A DNA stretch of 64,000 nt from Mesotaenium endlicherianum (taxonomy: Eukaryota; Streptophyta; Zygnematophyceae; Zygnematales; Mesotaeniaceae): NCBI GenBank assembly GCA_009602735.1, contig WELA01007670.1, positions 332,238-396,237 of the forward strand, written 5' to 3'. Positions 1 through 9,659 of this stretch are shown here, in pieces; the first letter of the stretch is position 1; each line of letters opens with the position of its first letter. Made by a program: the position numbers and the translations under genes. Below the pieces are notes generated by a model. It had not been told where the DNA came from. It searched no databases and saw nothing but the letters and a program-made list of their open reading frames with translations.

Positions 1-179
1 GCAGAGCTCGGCGTCTCCATGGAGGCAACGAGGCAGGCCGCTCAGCTGATGCTCCAGTCGCGCAGAGCCACGCTGCGCACCGCCGCCAGGAGGCCGACAA
101 CCGATGCCGCCACCGCGGTGCGATCCGCGCTCGCGCGCCCTGCGCATGAGCGCAGGATGATCAGCACTCCTAACGCCGC

Positions 180-610
180 GTTTTTGGATAATTCGCAGGG
201 GATCGTGCTCGTCAACACCCAGGCGCCGCAGCGCATCATGTTCGACACAGGAGCGCAGCCGGTTCTCATCAGCCTCCGCTACTTCCGTCAGCTGGGACTC
301 TCTTCCGCCGACTTGGAGGACTCTCCGACGCGCATTAACACCGCCGCCGGTACGTCCGAGACCGTCGCCGGCCGCACGAGGTTGGCGCTACTGTTCACTC
401 TGCGCCCAGGCACGGCAGACGAGACCACCATCCATCGGCACGCACTCGTCACTCCTTCCGAGTCCTTCGATGTGCTCCTAGGGCAGGACGTGCTCTTTCC
501 CATTGGCGCCGCGGTCGACAACTGGGCAGAGCGCGTCTTCTATCGTCCCGACTGGAGGACAGGGGGGACGCGCACCGCATCCTTGCCCCTTGACATTGTC
601 AATCGCCGCC
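180..610 (+). pseudogene. C1 retropepsin-like aspartic protease domain
   Basis: Aspartic protease part of C1, which would cut the polyprotein into capsid and enzymes. The catalytic loop reads FDTGAQ, with the DTG triplet at 244-252. About 75 residues later comes VLLGQDVLFPIG (466-501), matching the family's hydrophobic-hydrophobic-Gly flap motif. Between them lies a stretch of beta-rich sequence of normal retropepsin length (roughly 100 residues). It sits directly upstream of the linker and methyltransferase, so in this family the foreign module was placed between protease and reverse transcriptase. The upstream gag is not in the window. Confidence 0.75.
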
Positions 611-1600
611 CAGCAGTGTCCGCTCTTTATGGCTTCATGGGGCTGGACGATGGCCGGCCAGTGGTCAAGACCGCTAAGGACGTGCCCGAGGATGAGGAGA
701 TCTCTGTGGGGGTGGACCTGCTCGAGCCACAGCACGAGGAGCCGGACCTACCTGGTGCCGAGCTCCACCTCACGCCGCAGCAGCAGGCGGATGTCCTGGC
801 AGCCCAGGCCAGGTAGCAGATCCGCATCTGCACTGCCCACAGCGCGATGATGCGGCAGATGGCGGATGATGCCGAGGCCCTCGCCACGGCCAGCACAGCC
901 ATCGCTGCCGCCGCCCTTGCCCGCGGAGCGGTCGCAGCGCCTACGGCTCATCAGGGGGTCTTGGCCTCTCGAGGCAAAACGTCCGCAAGGACCGACGTCC
1001 GCGTTCGCCACGACGTGCTTGTTGGCGTGGCCATTCAGTACAGTATGGACTCTCAGCCGCCCCCTCACGACGCCTCGCATCAGACCGGCAAGACCTGGCC
1101 TCGCACCACGGCATCCGAAGACGAGGCCATGCGGGAGGCAGCTTATCCTGGCAGATCCAACGACCAGTCCCTCAAGAGTGAAGAGGAGACACAGTGGGAG
1201 CGACTGCCAGAGGCATCCGTCGAGGTACTCAGCACGGCGCCACGAGAGGAGCCCCCGCCAGCTGCGCCTACAGCACGCGGGCAGCGCGGACCTACTGGTC
1301 CGCCCGGCTTCGACGCACCCAGCTAGCCCACGACTCACGACTGGCCCAGCAGGGCTCGCACCGACGCCGCTGGACCCAGCCGACCAGTGTCACACGACTG
1401 CTCGACAAGCCACGAGTGTCGCCGCATCGCGCATTTGTTTGCGATGAGCCGGGCTGCCGCGGCCTCCTCTAGCGCGGGCACACACTCCATACAGCAGCCA
1501 GCGCCCAGGCTCAGCGTCCGCGAGCCACCCCGCGCAACCCCGTCTATCTGCGCCCATCTGACCTACGCACATTGCACTTGGCCGACCACCGGACCCGCTC

Positions 1601-1815
1601 GAGAGACCACTCCTCTCCGCGAGACGAGCCGCTCCCGATTGCTCACACCCCTTTGCGAGACGCAAGAGGTGACTCCCCTCCGCGAGCCGCGAGCCCGCTC
1701 CATCACGCCGCCCTACGACAACAGGGAGCTCACACCTCCTTACGACGACACGCGGGCCCGCGGGGACACGCCGTCATACGACGACACTCGAGACCGACGC
1801 CGCACTCCGCCCTTC
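1601..1815 (+). repeat. C1 linker: degenerate TPPYDDTR-type coding repeat
   Basis: In one reading frame this GC-rich stretch gives a run of related short units such as TPLRE, ITPPYDNRE, LTPPYDDTRA and DTPSYDDTRD. Prolines, acidic pairs and arginines alternate throughout. It lies between the protease and the methyltransferase. The pattern is that of a flexible, disordered linker that grew by short duplications. No enzyme motif is visible in the wider 820-2080 interval, which is rich in R, P, S and A in all forward frames. Confidence 0.55.
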
Positions 1816-2594
1816 CGGCCCCTCTCAGCTGGCGACGACGCTCAGTCCTCTTCCGAGGCGCATTGTGATGCTCGCCCCTACAGCTCCGCGCGCCAGCGTC
1901 CCTCGCAGCCACATCGCTGGCGACGGTCCCTCCGGGTCACCTCCTCCCAAGGTGGCCCGCACCGCCAGCAGGCCGCCCAGTCGACACCCATTTACGGCCG
2001 CCGCACGCACACGGCTCATGTCTAGTCTTCGGCATCCCCGAGACGCGCCCGTCCCACGAGGGCAGCCCCGGCCGCGAGTTTAGTTGGCCCCTCGCCAGTT
2101 AATTCGGTCCCCGCAGGAGGTCGACAGCTCCGAGCGCTCCGTCTGCACAGTCCCCTCTGCAGACATGCGCGCACGCCAGCGGGCCTATTTCAACCCACAC
2201 CCCTACTTGACTCAGCGTCCCGTTCTCGACCAGCTGGCCCACGCGGCCTCGCACCAGACTGACCGCGCCCAGCGCGACAGGTGGCAGCAATTGTGCGTGG
2301 CCTTGGCCCGACGTCAGGCCCGCGCTGTCTCTCCCACAGCCCTGCAGGATGCGCGCCTGCGGTGGCGCACCTACCAAGACCACGCACGGGGGGAGCGTCC
2401 GCAGCCGCTCACTGACCGCATCCCCAGCCTTACGCGTGACTACGCAGACCGTGCTGTGGCCGCCCTCCGCATGGCGCCACATCAGCACAGCGCCAAGCGT
2501 ACCTTCCCGCCGCCCGCTCAGCTCGGCACCCCTGCCGTGGGGTGTCGCCCACTTCCGACTCCTATCTGCGCAGACGCTCTGGACGAGGGGCCTG

Positions 2595-3590
2595 GCGGCA
2601 TCGTCCTCGTCGAGCTCTTTGCCGGCATCGCCACCGGGTTACTCGCGACCTTGCAGGCCGGCATCCCGGTGCGCCGCTACGTCTACGTCAATCCCGATCC
2701 TGAGGCCCAGCAGGTGGCCCGTCGACAGATGGCGTTGGGCCACGAGCGGTTCCCTGACCTCCTTCCCGCGCACGCATTCCGCCGCGCTCAGACAGACTGG
2801 CTCATGGACATCCGCGACATCACCGTCGAGCATGTCATCCGCCTTGGGCCCATTGACCTCGTCATTGCCGGTTGGGAGTGCTAGGGCTTCTCTTGAGCCG
2901 GGCGTGGCAGGGCGCTCGGCGATCCCCGCACGGCCCTCTTCTGGCACTTGCTCCGCGTCCTCAACATTGTTGAGGATCGCCAGCCGCCGCACACACTCGC
3001 GTGGGTCCTGGAGAACGTGGCCGCGCGCCACCATCACCGACCCGATATTAGCGCCGACTTCGCTCTTTGCAGCAGCTACGTCGTCCGCGAGGCCGTCATC
3101 GACGCTGCCCAGATTGGTTCCTTCGCGCACCGCGTCCGCGCCTACTTCACGAACCTGGCGATGCCAGGTACTCTCAAGGCGTTGNAAGGCGTTGGCCGCC
3201 TCTCATGCACGTCACCCACGCACCGTCGACTTCATCCTTGATGCCCCTCGTCTGGCCCAGCGGGTGACTGCACTACCACACCCCTCCATGGCGCAGTGTG
3301 AGGTCCTGCATGACGTCACTCGCGCGCTGCCAACTTTTGTCTGCCGCTACGTTAGTGACGCCTTCGTCGGAGATCAGCGCGGGATGGTCATCGACTTGGA
3401 GACTAGCATGTTTGAAAGGCCGCGCCTTGCGGAGATGGAGCGTGCCATGGGCTTCCCGCCGCGTCTCACACAGGTGGACGGTCTCACTGAGGTGAACCGC
3501 ATTCGCCTCTTGGGGCAGGCGATCGACGCAAACGTCCTCACGTGGATTTTGCTGCAGACGCAAGCCTTGGCGCCTCTCTACGCCGCAGCC
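2595..3590 (+). pseudogene. C1 DNMT3-like C5-cytosine methyltransferase domain
   Basis: C5-cytosine methyltransferase captured by the retroelement. Such enzymes move a methyl group from S-adenosylmethionine to cytosine in DNA. Visible motifs in family order: motif I LFAGIATGLL (about 2615-2645, SAM binding); DIRDITVEHV then PIDLVIAGWEC around 2808-2882 (motif IV with the catalytic Cys); WVLENV (3002-3019, motif VI); AHRVRAYFTN around 3127-3156 (motif VIII); MERAMGFP (about 3435-3460, motif IX region); RIRLLGQAID (about 3499-3530, motif X). The spacing, the ATGLL after motif I and the ENVAA/AHRxRAYF pattern resemble animal and plant DNMT3-type de novo enzymes more than DNMT1 or CMT. A target-recognition stretch lies between motifs VIII and IX. 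The domain is interrupted; one single-base gap symbol of the assembly falls inside it. Function in life is inferred from homology only. Confidence 0.85.
3176..3194. other. Assembly gap symbol with duplicated flanks
   Basis: A single n at 3185 with AAGGCGTTG on both sides. The same pattern occurs at 11044 (23-base duplicate), 11354 (about 31 bases, one mismatch), 17709 (18 bases) and 55555 (about 19 bases, one mismatch). This looks like contig ends that were abutted without merging their overlap. Confidence 0.85.
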
Positions 3591-3709
3591 CGGCATCCCG
3601 AGCTGCCTCGGCCTGCCGATGATATGGACGATGACTCCACCGACGATGACCACCCGGCCCCGCCTGGCACGACATGGCATCTTCAGCGCGCAGGGCCTGC
3701 ACCGACGGC

Positions 3710-3725
3710 GCGCGCGCGCGCGCAC
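3710..3725. repeat. GC dinucleotide run
   Basis: A short alternating GC tract of about eight dinucleotides in the linker just before the polymerase region of C1. It follows an Asp-rich coding stretch (about 3618-3660). Alternating GC can adopt Z-DNA, but nothing here shows that it does. Confidence 0.6.
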
Positions 3726-4089
3726 CCTCCCCACCACCGCGCAGGGAGGACTCTGGTTCGCTGGGGGGGGGCCGGCGGAGAGAGGAGTCCTCACAGCGAC
3801 CCAGGGAGTCCCGGTCACCTTTTCTTTTTCCTCGCTCGCAGGCAGACGGTGCCAACAGGGAGCTGGCCGCACCTGCCACGGTGCAGGTACCCGCGGCAGG
3901 CCGAGCGCCAACCGCTGCAGGGCAGGTGACACCTGCAGCCCCACAGTCTACCCCAGCGGCAAGACAAGAGACTCCAGCTGCAGGCCAGGCGACGCCACTA
4001 GCTCCACCGACATGGAAGCTGGGGGGGACACTCACCAAGGCACAGGCTGCACAGTTGACGGCACTGCTGGACGGGAGGCGCAGCACCAG

Positions 4090-6540
4090 CTTTGCCAGCG
4101 GCATGCACGATCTCGGGCGCTATTGGGGGGACCCCATGCGGATTACTCTCACGTTGCAGGAGCCCATTTTCCTAAAGCGTTATCGCTATAGCCACTTCAA
4201 GGATGGCTTGATCAGCGCGCAGACAGGCAAGCTGGAGGACAGCCGGCTCATTCGGGAGTCCTCCTCTTGCTATGCCGCACCCACGGTCATGCCAGCCAAG
4301 AAGGATGTCTCGGGCAACTGGTCCGAGAAGAGGATGTGCGGTGTCTATCGTAGGCTGAACGAGGTCACCGAGCAGGACAGATATCCGATGCCGACGCCTG
4401 ACGAGATCTTTGACGACATTGGCACGTGCACTTGGTTCTCAGTGCTGGATCTGCGTCAGGGCTTCAACCAGATTCCCATCGCCGAGGAGGACCAGCATAA
4501 GAAGGCGTTCTGGGGAGCACAGCGGCTCTACGAATGGGTGGTGATGCCGTTCGGATTGAAGAACGCGCCAGCTACCTTTCAGAGGGTGATGGATAAGGAG
4601 TTGGTCGGGCTGTCCTTTGCCCGATGCTACATCGATGACGCGCTTGTCTTCAGTCAGACGTTTGAGGAGCACGTGGCGCACATCACTGCTGTCCTGGACC
4701 GCTTGGAGGCCGCTGGGCTCAAGTGCCATCCAGGCAAGTGCACTTTTGGGACCCGCGAGGTGGAGTACCTTGGCCACTTGCTCTCCTCCAGCGGCTTGGC
4801 ACCCCAGCTGGCGAAAATCTCGGCCATCACAGGCATCCCACCTCCTACAGATTTCTCGCAGCTGCGGGCCTTCCTCGGCATCACCAACTACTATCGCCGC
4901 TTCGTGCCAGGGTTCAGCGAGCTAGCCAAGCCGCTCAACGACTTGCTCCGCAAGGGCGTTGCCTACGTGTGGGGACCAGAGCAGCAGGCGGCATTCGATA
5001 AGCTCAAGGAGCTGCTGGTGAGCGCTCCTGTGCTTCGACATCCTGACTACGCAAAGCCCTTCATCCTCCACACCGACTGGTCGGAGGCAGGGCTGGGCGC
5101 TGTGCTGGTGCAGGAGCATGACGGCTTCGAGCATGTGGTGGCCTACGCCAGCCGCAGCAACAACCGCGCGGAAGGCAACTACGGCTCCTACGAGGGGGAG
5201 TGCCTGGCAGCGGTCTGGGCGATCGTGCACTTTAGGCACTATCTCTATGGCACGCACTTCCGCCTGGTCACCGATCATCAGCCACTTAAGTGGCTCATGA
5301 CGTCGGAGCGCTTGACCGGCAAGTACGCACGGTGGGCGCTTATCTTGCAGGAGTACACCTTTGACGTGCACCACCGCCCAGGCTCGACCAACCTGGATGC
5401 TGACGGTCTCAGCCGTAACCCGCTGCCCTCCTGGAGGGATCTCACTGTGGCCCGCCACGATGAGGATGAGCCGGTGGCCTGGCATGCGGCAGCCTTCCTG
5501 GCCTTTACCGTGGACGGCGATGTGCGGCCCGCAGGGCTCACTAGCCTAGACATGGTCACCGTCACCGCTCGGCGATTGGCCCTGGCAGCGGCAGGGGATC
5601 AGGACAGCTGGCAGCGCGGTCCCGAGGACGTGTGGGACGACGCCCCAGTGGTGCAGTACGTCACGGCCAAGGAGTTGGCACCCGATGTCAGCGCACGCGA
5701 GCGCGACCGCATCCTCAGGCGCAGCCGCGACTTCATTTTCATGGAGGGGCGCGTGCGGCGCGTCATGGCAGACGACTCCGTCCTGGTGGTTCCTGAGCCT
5801 GCCATATGCAGTCAGCTGGTGTGCCGAGTGCACGAGGCCCTCGGGCACTTTGGTGTCAAGCGCACCCTCAGTCTTCTTCAGGCCGAGTACTGGTGGCACG
5901 GCATGACTAAGGTCGTCGCCGCTGTCGTCAGCAGCTGCACTCTCTGCGACCGTGTGCGCTCGAGCTTCACAGCGCGCACCGTTGCCCTCAGCCCCCTTCC
6001 TATTCAGGGGCTGTTCTACAGGTGGTCGCTTGACTTGGCTGGAGAGCTGCCCAAGTCTCGCCAGGGCAACCTCTACGTCTTGGTGATGATTGAGCACATG
6101 TCCAAGTGGATCGAGCTCGTGCCCTTGCCCAGCAAGGCCAGTGAGGGGATCGCTCAGGCCTTCCTCAATCAGGTCCTTAGCCGTTTTGGCGGCTGCGCTG
6201 AGGTGCTGACCGACCAGGGCAAGGAGTTCCAGGGCAGCTTTCAGAAGCTGCTGGAGCGCTCGATGATCGACCACCGCACCACCTCCCGCGATCATCCTCA
6301 GGTTGACGGCCTCGCCGAGCGCATGGTGCAGACCGTCAAGCTAGGGTTGCGGAAGTACTGCCTTGCCCACGACCGTACCCACTGGGACGACGCCTTCCCT
6401 TGGCTGGCGATGGGGTACAGGTTCAGTAAGCAGGCCTCCCTGGCCTCGCACTCTCCCTACTTCCTTCTCTACGCCGACAGCCCATCCTGCCAGCAGCAGC
6501 CAGGACTGTGGCCGAGAACGTCTTGGACTTGGACAGTCCC
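4090..6540 (+). pseudogene. C1 pol: reverse transcriptase, RNase H and integrase
   Basis: Polymerase region of C1. Reverse transcriptase, about 4260-4900: RYPMPTPDEIF, FSVLDLRQGFNQIPI, MPFGLKNAPATFQRVMD and the active-site box YIDD (4627-4638), followed by the thumb and connection segment LRAFLGITNYYRRFVPGFSELAKPL. RNase H, about 5040-5400: ILHTDWSEAGLGAVL, a glutamate in EGECLAAVWA and VTDHQPLKWL. Integrase, about 5830-6400: zinc-binding VHEALGHFG with CTLCD, then a DDE core (SLDLAGELP, VLTDQGKEFQ and the Glu of VDGLAERMVQ). The upstream interval, about 3850-4020, is rich in A, P, T and Q. This is the best preserved part of the element and is long and open. The class is Ty3/gypsy by domain order. 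Confidence 0.9.
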
Positions 6541-6889
6541 GAGACATGGAGGGCTCTTATCGGGCAGCGTGCTCAACTCTTTTGGCGCCTGATGCCCATG
6601 GCCATGGATAACCTCAGCATCGCACAGCATCGCGACACACTGAGGTATGCCATGACTCGTGGAGGAGCCTGTCATCCGCGGCTGTTGTAGTTTTCCGCAG
6701 GTGACTTCGTGTACCTGCGACGCCAGACGAAAAACACCCTCGACACCAGCAGCTCGCCGGTCATCCTGCGCGTCAAGCGTGCCTTGGCGTCAGGAGTCCT
6801 GGAGCTGGAAGGCGCAGATGGCCGTCTTCGCAAGGACCACACAAAGAACTGTGGGCCGTGCCACCTTCCTAACCTTGACTTGCAGGTCC

Positions 6890-7101
6890 GTCCCCGCGAC
6901 GCGCGGCCGCCCCAGGACTGGGCGTGCCAGATCTGTCACAGCACTGGCCAGGAGGCCAAGATGCTGCTCTGCGACAGCTGTAACCTCGGCTTCCACACCA
7001 GCTGCCTCGACCCTCCGCTGGCCCGCGTGCCCGCAGGAGACTGGTTTTGCAGTGGCTGCTCTGAGTTGGCCTTAGGCAGCAATCACAGCCTATCAGCTTG
7101 A
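6890..7101 (+). pseudogene. C1 C-terminal PHD finger
   Basis: A PHD zinc finger at the end of the integrase reading region. Zinc ligands fit the C4-H-C3 pattern: CQIC (from 6925), LLCDSCNLGFH with the histidine in GFHTSC, and WFCSGC ending at 7059. The conserved DPPL and the Trp two residues before the last Cys pair are present, as in true PHD fingers that bind histone H3 tails. In chromoviruses this place is usually taken by a chromodomain that steers integration, so a PHD finger here suggests a similar targeting role with a different histone mark (inference). It ends about 20 bases before the polypurine tract, so it is the last coding part of the element. Confidence 0.9.
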
Positions 7102-7105
7102 TGCT

Positions 7106-7122
7106 GAGAGCTGGGGGGGGAA
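7106..7122 (+). other. C1 polypurine tract
   Basis: GAGAGCTGGGGGGGGAA, a purine-rich run directly ahead of the 3' LTR. It is the expected primer site for plus-strand synthesis of an LTR retrotransposon. Confidence 0.7.
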
Positions 7123-8172
7123 TTAAAACATTTTGACACTTGACTCCCTTTTTGGCTATAAAGCCATTTGTATTGTAGACTTCATTGCAGCAAAGCCTGC
7201 TTGTCTATTGTATGTTGCTTATGTCAACAATGCGCACCCGATCTCTTAACGCATGACAGCTATCATGATTTATTGAGTCCAGGTTGTCGCACGAAACCGA
7301 GCTCCACATGTGTGAACCATCAACCTAGGAAGGCCGACTTTGCATAGACTTTACGCATCCATACGTTGACCTTTTCTCAATTTCCAAGTCACCAAAGTGT
7401 AGCGCGTCGAGTCACCTTCCGAATGGCACCGGGTTCGCGTCATTTGGTCAAGTATCGAGCGAGATATAAGCGATCTAGTTCGCGTCACCTACCGGCCCTT
7501 AGCGGATCCTCACCAAAGGGCAATTTGTGTTTCAATGTGCATAAGCTACACATTCTTGCCTATTCGTGACCCCCTAGAACCCCTAGCTTGTGCGCACAAA
7601 TCCGCGAACCCCTTAGCCTACATAAGCTTTGCATTTCATGTGCATCATTGAGGCTATAACTTGGTGACTGCATCACCTACTCCTAGAGGAAGGTTCCTCA
7701 ATTTCCAGATCCACTTTTGAGGCGCTATCTAGGTAGAATCACCCAAGGTAAGCTCGGCCAATGAGAGACACATAGCATATCCTACGCACCTTGCTTTGAT
7801 TGGTTTGCGTTATGCTTAGCCTATAAGGAGTGCTAGTACATGCCTTGTACACATTAGTGGACATAGGAGAGCCTCCTAGAGTGACTACATGCATTGGATC
7901 CGCCGCATACCCCGCCGGATTTCCAGGAGTATAAGTACTAGAGATGTCCCTAGAAGAGACATCTTTTAGAAGTCCATTATGCCAAGTGTAAGGAACAGAC
8001 ATTATCAGTAAAGTTTACACTTTTATCTCTTGTGTTTTCAGGACCACTGAGTTACTCTCTTGTGAAGAGCAAGCCCTCCATGCTTCCAGTCACTTGAAGA
8101 ACTTCACAAGTGGTGAGCAAAGTCACAGCTTAAGCCCTTGCCATAGGACTACTCCGAAGATCATGATGTGCT
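7121..8172 (+). repeat. C1 3' LTR (about 1.05 kb)
   Basis: Begins right after the polypurine tract with AATTAAAACATTTTGACACT. The same start returns at 8173, which sets the likely end of this LTR. No protein-coding signature is visible, and the short open stretches in it look like chance. The exact borders are uncertain because no TG/CA ends stand out and the 5' LTR is outside the window. Confidence 0.6.
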
Positions 8173-8311
8173 AATTAAAACATTTGACACTTGACTCCCT
8201 TTTTGGCTATATGGCCATTTGTATTATAGACTTCATTGCAACAAAGCCTGCTTGTCTATTGTGTGTTGCTTATGCCGACAATGCGCACCCGATCTCTTAA
8301 CGCACGACAGC
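8173..8311 (+). repeat. Second partial copy of the C1 LTR start
   Basis: About 140 bp closely repeating 7121-7260 (shared CTTGACTCCCTTTTTGGC, CGCACCCGATCTCTTAACGC), with a modest number of substitutions. After about 8311 the two copies no longer match. It follows the first LTR head to tail with no internal region between. Confidence 0.7.
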
Positions 8312-8554
8312 TGCATGCAATTAATTTGTGCTAGCTTCATGACAAGGATGGCGTTGAACTGTTGGCGTCAAAGTAAGTACTTGCTATACATATTTTCAGC
8401 AATGAAGATTAGCAGCAACTCTTCTTTCTCTTTGGCACCCCTTAAAAGCGATGGCTGGCACGTTTTCTTACCAAATGGATTCCAATATGTCAATCACCAG
8501 TTTAGAAGGCATACTGCAAACGTTCTTATGGGACATAAGGGTTGAGTGGCTCGT
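8312..8554. other. No gene seen
   Basis: AT-rich intergenic sequence between the C1 LTR copies and an X-LTR piece. I see no coding signature or recognisable repeat. Confidence 0.5.
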
Positions 8555-8700
8555 TAAATTTGGGTAGGCGGTGTCATCGCACTTGGCGTTGAACAGTAAA
8601 CTCATTCCATGTACATATGCTAGGTGTGTTATTGATTTCGGCATTCGAAATTGAGGCCAACTCTCTGTACAGACTACTGAGAGAATACATAGATCCAACT
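8555..8700 (+). repeat. X-family LTR fragment
   Basis: Reads, in reverse complement, like 46945-47065: shared stretches include GCATATGTACATGGAATGAG and GAGAGTTGGCCTC in the reverse sense. It is a piece of the same LTR as the X LTR at 46699-47416, in the opposite orientation. Confidence 0.65.
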
Positions 8701-8836
8701 CCATGAGATCGGTCTAGTGGGAAAACGGCAAAACGTCATGATCGAAGACGAGCAAAAAATACCACTTTTTTGCCAGGGCCTGATGTTTGCCTTCAATGGA
8801 CCCCCCCCCCACTTGCTTCTTGAAAGCGGAGACGTT

Positions 8837-8930
8837 ACAATGCATCTACGGCATTGAAGGGCCAATCGGAGCATACTCTTAACAACTTACATGCATCTAT
8901 GACATTGAAATGCCAATCAGAGCACACTCT
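8837..8930. repeat. Two-copy tandem repeat, about 43 bp unit
   Basis: Two adjacent copies of a unit built on ATGCATCTA...CATTGAA...GCCAATC(A/G)GAGCA(T/C)ACTCT, at 8837-8879 and 8889-8930. They have several substitutions. They lie just before the X LTR start at 8936. Confidence 0.7.
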
Positions 8931-8935
8931 GAAAT

Positions 8936-9116
8936 TGTAATGAATCATTTCATTATTTAATTAATTGATTGCACACACACATATATCATTAAATAAGTGA
9001 TATGTCACTATACTCATATGTGCAAGTTCATCAAAATAAATATGTAATGATATAATGCAAGTTTACTTACTTTGTCAAAAAGGTCAGCAGAATGACTTTC
9101 GTATCTAGTGTAGTTT
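8936..9116 (+). repeat. X LTR, left part (split by A1)
   Basis: Starts TGTAATGAATC like the X LTRs at 46034 and 47416 (which are on the other strand). It follows the same order of words as the reverse complement of 45860-46034, for example ACTTTGTCAAAAAGGTCAGC. The match resumes at 23954 on the far side of element A1, so A1 landed inside this LTR. This is the oldest layer of the left nest. Confidence 0.75.
9112..9116. repeat. Target-site duplication of A1, left copy (AGTTT)
   Basis: AGTTT directly before the A1 5' LTR; the same five bases follow the A1 3' LTR at 23949-23953. Five-bp duplications are normal for gypsy integrases. Confidence 0.85.
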
Positions 9117-9620
9117 TGTAGTGATTTGAGTTATAAAATATTAGTTGGCATATATTTTAATTCTTTTGAATATGTTTGGAGTAGGATTGTGTGGATTCAA
9201 GTGTGAATAAATACTCTAATGACTTACTTCATGTCCTTTGAACCTTCTAAAGCATTTTCGAACTTAGAGGAAGGACCTAGAAGAACTCCATGTGGCAAAA
9301 GTCAAATGTGCCATTTTTAGGTGAAAATAACATGTGTACATTATTCTAGAAAGAGGTGGCAAGTTTTGGGATGTGTTGGGTGCCAACACATCAACATACA
9401 CCTTCTTAGAAATTACTCATGTAGCGAGTATATAAACAAGAGCTAGAACATAGCAGGACATTCCACAATCACTCTTGTACGTGCCAAATTCCAAAAATAC
9501 ATTAACTTTCCAAGAAGTCATCTCTCTTTCAAGAAGCTACCACTTATTTTCAAAGATCCTTGTCTTAAATAGATGAAGTGTTTTATTTTACTACGTACTT
9601 TATCTATCTATTTCACTACA
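9117..9620 (+). repeat. A1 5' LTR
   Basis: 504 bp, TGTAGTGATT to TTCACTACA. It matches the A2 LTRs (15286-15788, 20122-20620) and the partial one at 23606-23948. It contains a TATA-like box TATATAAAC near 9428-9436, the likely core promoter. Confidence 0.9.
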
Positions 9621-9621
9621 G

Positions 9622-9633
9622 TGGTATCGGAGT
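9622..9633 (+). other. A1 primer-binding site
   Basis: TGGTATCGGAGT one base after the LTR end. It resembles the plant-type site TGGTATCAGAGC, complementary to the 3' end of initiator methionine tRNA. Confidence 0.8.
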
Positions 9634-9659
9634 TAGGCACTTTGGTAGCACAAGAAGAT

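Larger units (their letters stand above)
1..8172 (+). mobile_element. C1: Ty3/gypsy element with DNMT3-like and PHD domains
   Basis: Family C LTR retrotransposon; its 5' end lies outside the window. Parts in order: aspartic protease (about 180-610), proline/arginine-rich linker (about 820-2080), DNMT3-like cytosine methyltransferase (2595-3590), reverse transcriptase, RNase H and integrase (about 4090-6540), PHD finger (6890-7101), polypurine tract (7106-7122) and 3' LTR (7121-8172). The gypsy assignment rests on the order RT, RNase H, integrase and on the retropepsin-like protease ahead of them. Cytosine methyltransferases captured by retrotransposons are known from charophytes and dinoflagellates; the added PHD finger is seen here directly. 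The element is broken, with roughly five interruptions, but most domains are still easy to read, so it is not ancient. It is visibly more GC- and CpG-rich than every other element in the window. Confidence 0.88.

Noticed and set aside
7739-8002. Open stretch of 87 codons in the C1 LTR (minus strand)
   Set aside because: It lies inside an LTR, shows no domain or codon signature, and is not kept in the second partial LTR copy.
8802-8811. Run of ten cytosines as a regulatory element
   Set aside because: Too short and isolated; no conserved copy elsewhere in the window.
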